Below are positions 23,285 through 27,224 of a DNA stretch of 27,224 nt, one piece after another. Position 1 is the stretch's first letter, and each line of letters begins with the position of its first letter. This stretch comes from a virus: positions 1 to 27,224 of IMG/VR virus record IMGVR_UViG_3300020205_001013. The stretch is one strand, 5' to 3'. A program made the translations under genes and the position numbers. The notes below the pieces were generated by a model. It was not told the DNA's origin, did not search any database, and worked only from the letters and a program-made list of their open reading frames with translations.

Positions 23285-24877
23285 ATGGCAAAATCATTAG
23301 AAGGCGTCTTAGTAAAAAAGGCGCATACAAAAGAAAAGTTTAACGAAGAGCAAATAACAGACTTGTTAAAATGCTCCGATCCTACTAACGGATACTTACA
23401 CTTTTCTCAAAACTTTTTCTATATTCAGCATCCTGTGAAAGGAAAGTTGTTATTCCAGCCGTATGAATATCAGGAAGGGTTATTATCAAGTTATCACGAT
23501 TTCCGATTTAATATTAACATGCTACCACGTCAAAGTGGTAAAACAACGTGTGCATCAGCATACTTGTTATGGTTTGCCATGTTCCACCCAGATCAAACTA
23601 TTCTAGTTGCCGCACACAAATACACAGGCGCACAGGAAATTATGGCACGTATCCGTTATGGATATGAATTGTGCCCTGATCACATACGATGTGGTGTAAC
23701 GAGCTATAATAAAGGCTCAATGGAGTTTGACAATGGATCACGTATTGTTTCTGCTACCACTACTGGTAACACTGGTCGTGGTATGTCCATATCACTTCTT
23801 TATTGCGATGAGTTTGCATTTGTGCAACCTAATATTGCTGAAGAATTTTGGACGTCAATAAGCCCAACACTAGCAACTGGTGGTAGAGCAATTTTAACTT
23901 CAACACCTAACAGTGACGAAGATACATTTGCTATTATCTGGAAAGAGTCACAAGATAAATTTGATACACATGGAAATGAACGAACTGATGACTTAGGACG
24001 AAATGGATTTCATGGATTCCGTGCAGAGTGGAATGAACATCCAGATCGTGACGAAGCATGGAAAGCTGTTGAAATGGGTCGAATTGGCGAAGAACGTTTC
24101 CGCCGAGAATACGGATGCGAGTTTTTAATTTATGATGAAACATTAATTAGTTCGCTTAAACTAACAGACATGTTAGGCAAAGAACCTGCCTTTAAGATGG
24201 GGCAAGTGCGGTGGTATAAAAAGCCCACGCCGGGCAACACTTATCTTGTGGGATTAGATCCTAGTTTAGGTACAGGTGGAGATTATGCAGGTATTCAAGT
24301 ATTTGAATTGCCTAGCATGATACAATGTGCTGAGTGGCAACATAATCTAACTATTGTGCAAGATCAAGTTAGGATTTTTCGAGACGTTGTAAAGTACATA
24401 CAAGAAGAGATTGGATACGAATTTAGTAATAACATTTATTGGTCAGTAGAAAATAATACCTTAGGAGAAGCCGCCCTAGTAGTTATTGCTAACTTGGGTG
24501 AAGAAACATTCCCTGGATTATTCTTAAGCGAGCCAGTACGCAAGGGGCATGTACGTAAATTCCGTAAAGGGTTCAATACTACACACGGTAACAAGATTTC
24601 AGCTTGCAGTAGATTAAAGTACTTTATTGAAGAAAACAAGATGATTGTACACAGTAAAATGCTGATAAGTGAACTTAAAACATTCATTGCGGCAGGTGTA
24701 ACCTTTAAAGCTAAAGAAGGGCAACACGATGACTTAGTCAGTGCGCTACTACTGATTGTGCGTATGACTGTAATTTTAGCAGATTGGGATCCGGCTGTAT
24801 TTGATAAACTCAGTATAGAAGGCCAATTAGACGATGATTGGGAAGCTCCGCTACCAATATTCATTTCCAGTAATTAG
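23285..24877 (+). CDS. gp17: Large terminase subunit (ATPase/nuclease)
   Basis: The protein is 530 aa (T4 gp17 is 610). N-terminal ATPase: an adenine-binding-type Q at FQPYEYQ (57-63), Walker A PRQSGKTT (81-88), Walker B LLYCDEF (171-177) with catalytic E176, and coupling motif TSTPN (205-209). C-terminal RNase H-like nuclease: D325 in LVGLDPSLGTGGD, E389 in VENNTLGE, and D482/D483 in HDDLVSALLL. The protein docks on the portal, pumps DNA into the prohead by ATP hydrolysis and cuts the concatemer when the head is full. All motifs are intact. The start is fixed by the next in-frame Met being at residue 79, next to Walker A. The gene has its own late promoter behind a terminator and is separated from gp16 by four genes. 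Confidence 0.96.
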   Translation: MAKSLEGVLVKKAHTKEKFNEEQITDLLKCSDPTNGYLHFSQNFFYIQHPVKGKLLFQPYEYQEGLLSSYHDFRFNINMLPRQSGKTTCASAYLLWFAMFHPDQTILVAAHKYTGAQEIMARIRYGYELCPDHIRCGVTSYNKGSMEFDNGSRIVSATTTGNTGRGMSISLLYCDEFAFVQPNIAEEFWTSISPTLATGGRAILTSTPNSDEDTFAIIWKESQDKFDTHGNERTDDLGRNGFHGFRAEWNEHPDRDEAWKAVEMGRIGEERFRREYGCEFLIYDETLISSLKLTDMLGKEPAFKMGQVRWYKKPTPGNTYLVGLDPSLGTGGDYAGIQVFELPSMIQCAEWQHNLTIVQDQVRIFRDVVKYIQEEIGYEFSNNIYWSVENNTLGEAALVVIANLGEETFPGLFLSEPVRKGHVRKFRKGFNTTHGNKISACSRLKYFIEENKMIVHSKMLISELKTFIAAGVTFKAKEGQHDDLVSALLLIVRMTVILADWDPAVFDKLSIEGQLDDDWEAPLPIFISSN

Positions 24878-24879
24878 TG

Positions 24880-24886
24880 ATAAATA
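24880..24886 (+). promoter_or_regulatory. T4-type late promoter
   Basis: ATAAATA, starting just 3 nt after the gp17 stop and ending 4 nt (CAAC) before ATG 24891, with no ribosome-binding site between. Leaderless transcript predicted. Confidence 0.72.
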
Positions 24887-24890
24887 CAAC

Positions 24891-27224
24891 ATGAATGCAA
24901 ATTTAGATAAGATTGCCCAAGACCTTTACGGTAAAATACAAACCCGCTTCCCTAATATCCAAATGGGGGACGAAAATGCCGGTGTACTAAGTAAAAAGGA
25001 AGATATTCCTAATGCTCGATTCTTTGAGTTCGAATACGAAGAAAACGGTGAATCATTAGGCACTATTGCTATTACCCTTGACGCACAAGACGGAATTGTG
25101 CTACAAGTTAGCGGAGATTTAGTCAACGATAACAGCAATACAACTCACCACAGTGCGTACAAGTTTATCCGCGGCTTTAGATCATTTGCAAAAGACAGAT
25201 TATTAAACTTCGATGTGCAAAACATCGGTAAGAGTAACTTAGATAAACGAGACTACGAGTTTCAGGCCAAACGTAAGGAAACTGCCATGCCCGCAATTAT
25301 GGAAAACAAGATGTACGGTAACGCCCGTATGAGTTATCAAGATTTAGGCGAAAATGCTAGACTAGTTGTTAAGCACACACAGCCAATCAATATGGAACTT
25401 GCCGCCGGACGTACAATGCACATTGATAGCATTTACATCGAAAACGCACAAGGCGAGAGATTCCGTTACCCAGCAAAGCATTTAAATGGTGCTCGTGCAT
25501 TAGCAGAACACATCAAAGCAGGCGGTAATCCATACGATCCAATTGGCAAACATATTTGCAGTCTAAGTGAAGAATTAGCAAGCCTACGCAAGTTCAAAGG
25601 TTATGTTAATCGCCAAGAACAAGTTAGCGAAGCAATGGGCAGTGTTACTGATCGTGTACTAGAACGCATTGAACAAATCAAAGAAACTATCCACAAGTTA
25701 CAACGTCCAGCATATTACCAATCATTTGTAGAAACATTTGAAGCTCAAGAAGAACAAATGATTCCCGAAGAAATTGCAAATGACCTAATTGATCGCTTAA
25801 CCATTCGTACATTCAACGAAGAACTAAAAGCAGTATTTCCATATATCTATAAGTTTGTTGACGAGTCAGAATTAGATGTATTAGAAATTGGTGCCGATGA
25901 TTTATTAGCTGAAAATCCTTTATTGCTAGGTCTTGGTAAAGCCGCACAAAAAATGGCTCCTGCTGCCACGTCAACAGCCAAAACTTTAACCAACCACGCT
26001 GGAATGGATCCAATTGCTATCAAAGCCTTTAACCACGGCGTGGAGCTAGGTAAGATTGCTAAACACAATCCAGCAGATCCTCGTATTGTAGATTTTAGCA
26101 TGTCCAAGTTAGGACTTCCAAAAGAATATTACGATCATTTTTCTTCAGGATTTCATCTAATTATGCCTAGAGGTATCCCAGAGGCGATCCAGCCAGAAGA
26201 TCAGTATGAGTCATTCTTAAATGATATTGTTCGAGAAGATAAAGACGAATTATTCAGTCCTAATAAGTCAGCACAACAAACAGCAATTAAACAATTAAAC
26301 AAAATTTTATCGCAACCGTTGATGGGCGGCCCGCAAGGCATCAATGCTATACAAAGCCTTAAAGGATTAATTGATGATCCTGAATTTTTACAATCATTGC
26401 AAGATATTGATCCAGAGTTAGATATACGTCCATTAGTACAACAGTTTATTTTACAAAAAGATCCTGAACTATCAATGCAGTTAAATTTTAGTGGTGAAGA
26501 TAATTCAACACCTGCACCAGAAGCACCTGCTCCATTAGCACCACCTCCAGAAGCACCACCAGCACCTGCGCCAGAAGCGCCTCCGGCTGAAGCACCACCT
26601 GCTGAAGCACCTCCGCCAGCCCCAGTAGCTGAAGCTACAGATGATAGTCCTCCATGGGATGTAGATCCTAAAGAGAAAAAGTCTAAACCAACAACACCGG
26701 GTAAGCACGGTCAGGGTTATAGTCAAGCACGACACTTAGCACGTCAAGGTATGGCAGATGCTATGAAGAAAGCAGTCAAGGCTGGTGCAAAATTAGAAAC
26801 ACAATTAGACTTTGGTTATGGTGTTAAAACTATACAAGAGATATTAGATGAGTGTGGTATGAGTCCTCAAGATGTTGGTATGGAAATGCCGGTTGAAGGT
26901 GGCCTGCCAGCAATGCTAAAATTTATCAGCGGTTTTTACAACAGAGACGAAGGTAACTTTCCATTAGGCGGCATGCGCATTAAAATTAAAATTAAAAAAG
27001 GTTTTGAGGATGGTGAGTTTGGCGACGCTAGCGATGATGACTTGATTAAAGTATTAAAGTTCATTGACATGAAAGATCCAAGTGACGAAGCAAATCATCA
27101 TGAACAACAACATGTCTTAAAATTGGCAGGAGTTATGCCGCAACCACAAATGCATGAGCCAGACGCACATGTTAGTCCTATTAGCGGACACTCAGATGCA
27201 CACGCCGATAGCCTAGCTAGAATC
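24891..27224 (+). CDS. Large conserved-looking phage protein of unknown function (3' end beyond window)
   Basis: Open from ATG 24891 to the window edge: 778 codons seen, no stop. Residues about 138-230 contain MYGNARMSYQ, then AAGRTMHIDSIYIENAQGERF and YPAKHLNGARALAEHI. I recall such a segment from a large protein of marine T4-like phages without known function. Residues about 235-330 look helical/coiled. Residues about 540-583 are a Pro/Ala/Glu-rich linker (PAPEAPAPLAPPPEAPP and on) ending near SPPWDVD. After it come a basic stretch (KHGQGYSQARHLARQGM) and an ordered-looking region with RIKIKIKKG. The visible end is His-rich (ANHHEQQH, SGHSDAHAD). There is no catalytic or membrane motif. A separate late promoter with 4-nt spacing suggests high late expression, so a virion or assembly protein is likely. 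Confidence 0.85.
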   Translation, partial: MNANLDKIAQDLYGKIQTRFPNIQMGDENAGVLSKKEDIPNARFFEFEYEENGESLGTIAITLDAQDGIVLQVSGDLVNDNSNTTHHSAYKFIRGFRSFAKDRLLNFDVQNIGKSNLDKRDYEFQAKRKETAMPAIMENKMYGNARMSYQDLGENARLVVKHTQPINMELAAGRTMHIDSIYIENAQGERFRYPAKHLNGARALAEHIKAGGNPYDPIGKHICSLSEELASLRKFKGYVNRQEQVSEAMGSVTDRVLERIEQIKETIHKLQRPAYYQSFVETFEAQEEQMIPEEIANDLIDRLTIRTFNEELKAVFPYIYKFVDESELDVLEIGADDLLAENPLLLGLGKAAQKMAPAATSTAKTLTNHAGMDPIAIKAFNHGVELGKIAKHNPADPRIVDFSMSKLGLPKEYYDHFSSGFHLIMPRGIPEAIQPEDQYESFLNDIVREDKDELFSPNKSAQQTAIKQLNKILSQPLMGGPQGINAIQSLKGLIDDPEFLQSLQDIDPELDIRPLVQQFILQKDPELSMQLNFSGEDNSTPAPEAPAPLAPPPEAPPAPAPEAPPAEAPPAEAPPPAPVAEATDDSPPWDVDPKEKKSKPTTPGKHGQGYSQARHLARQGMADAMKKAVKAGAKLETQLDFGYGVKTIQEILDECGMSPQDVGMEMPVEGGLPAMLKFISGFYNRDEGNFPLGGMRIKIKIKKGFEDGEFGDASDDDLIKVLKFIDMKDPSDEANHHEQQHVLKLAGVMPQPQMHEPDAHVSPISGHSDAHADSLARI

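Noticed and set aside
24436-24864. 142-aa open frame on the minus strand
   Set aside because: Covers the nuclease domain codons of gp17 in antisense. gp17 motifs are intact, so this is a shadow frame.
26535-26735. 66-aa minus-strand open frame rich in Trp, Cys, Phe and Arg
   Set aside because: It is the complement of the Pro/Ala-rich linker of the last gene. The odd composition follows from GCA/CCA codons read backward.
1-27224. Assignment as a cyanophage or a phage of a specific marine host
   Set aside because: No psbA or other host-derived marker and no tRNA in the window. Structural genes alone cannot separate cyanophages from other marine T4-like phages.

Overview
The window is a stretch of the late (virion morphogenesis) region of a T4-like myovirus, most similar in style to marine T4-like phages. 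The evidence is a near-complete set of T4 neck, tail and packaging homologues: gp13, gp14, gp15, gp18 sheath, gp19 tube, a second tube-fold protein, gp4, gp16 and gp17. A giant repeat-built structural protein and repeated T4-type late promoters (ATAAATA or a one-base variant) support this. The DNA is A+T-rich. No photosynthesis gene, tRNA, integrase or other host-specific marker is present, so the host cannot be named. 'Marine' rests on recalled family resemblance, not on a search.

Layout. 106-9069 (+): three virion structural genes (small beta-rich protein, fibre-like protein, 2641-aa giant with three families of internal repeats). 9071-12374 (-): gp14, gp15 and a Nudix hydrolase in an overlapping operon that converges on the giant gene with one base between the stop codons. 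12375-12426: a divergent pair of late promoters in a perfect inverted repeat. 12427-13218 (+): gp13. 13278-13976 (+): deoxynucleoside monophosphate kinase behind a sigma70-type promoter, overlapped at its 3' end by an HNH endonuclease on the minus strand (13891-14226). 14336-18379 (+): long tail sheath and tail tube, then a terminator. 18456-20745 (+): tube-fold/baseplate protein, unknown 122-aa protein, gp4 head-completion nuclease and gp16 small terminase. 20767-23224 (+): four genes inserted between the small and large terminase genes. At least the first carries a T4-style capsid-targeting leader, and two are paralogues with Pro/Ala-rich linkers. A strong terminator follows. 23285-24877 (+): gp17 large terminase. 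24891 to the window end (+): a long unknown protein, cut off by the window edge.

How the genes work together: sheath, tube, gp15, gp14 and gp13 build the contractile tail and the neck that joins it to the head. gp16 and gp17 package DNA, gp4 completes the head, and the inserted cluster probably supplies proteins put inside the prohead. The kinase and Nudix enzyme act on nucleotides rather than in the particle.

The most unusual signal is transcriptional. At six genes (gp14, HNH, gp17, the tube-fold protein, and the first and last genes) the late-promoter core ends only 4-5 nt before the start codon and no ribosome-binding site is visible, which predicts leaderless late mRNAs. Most promoter-distal genes have a GGAG/AGGA-type site. 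No gene-free stretch exceeds about 110 nt.
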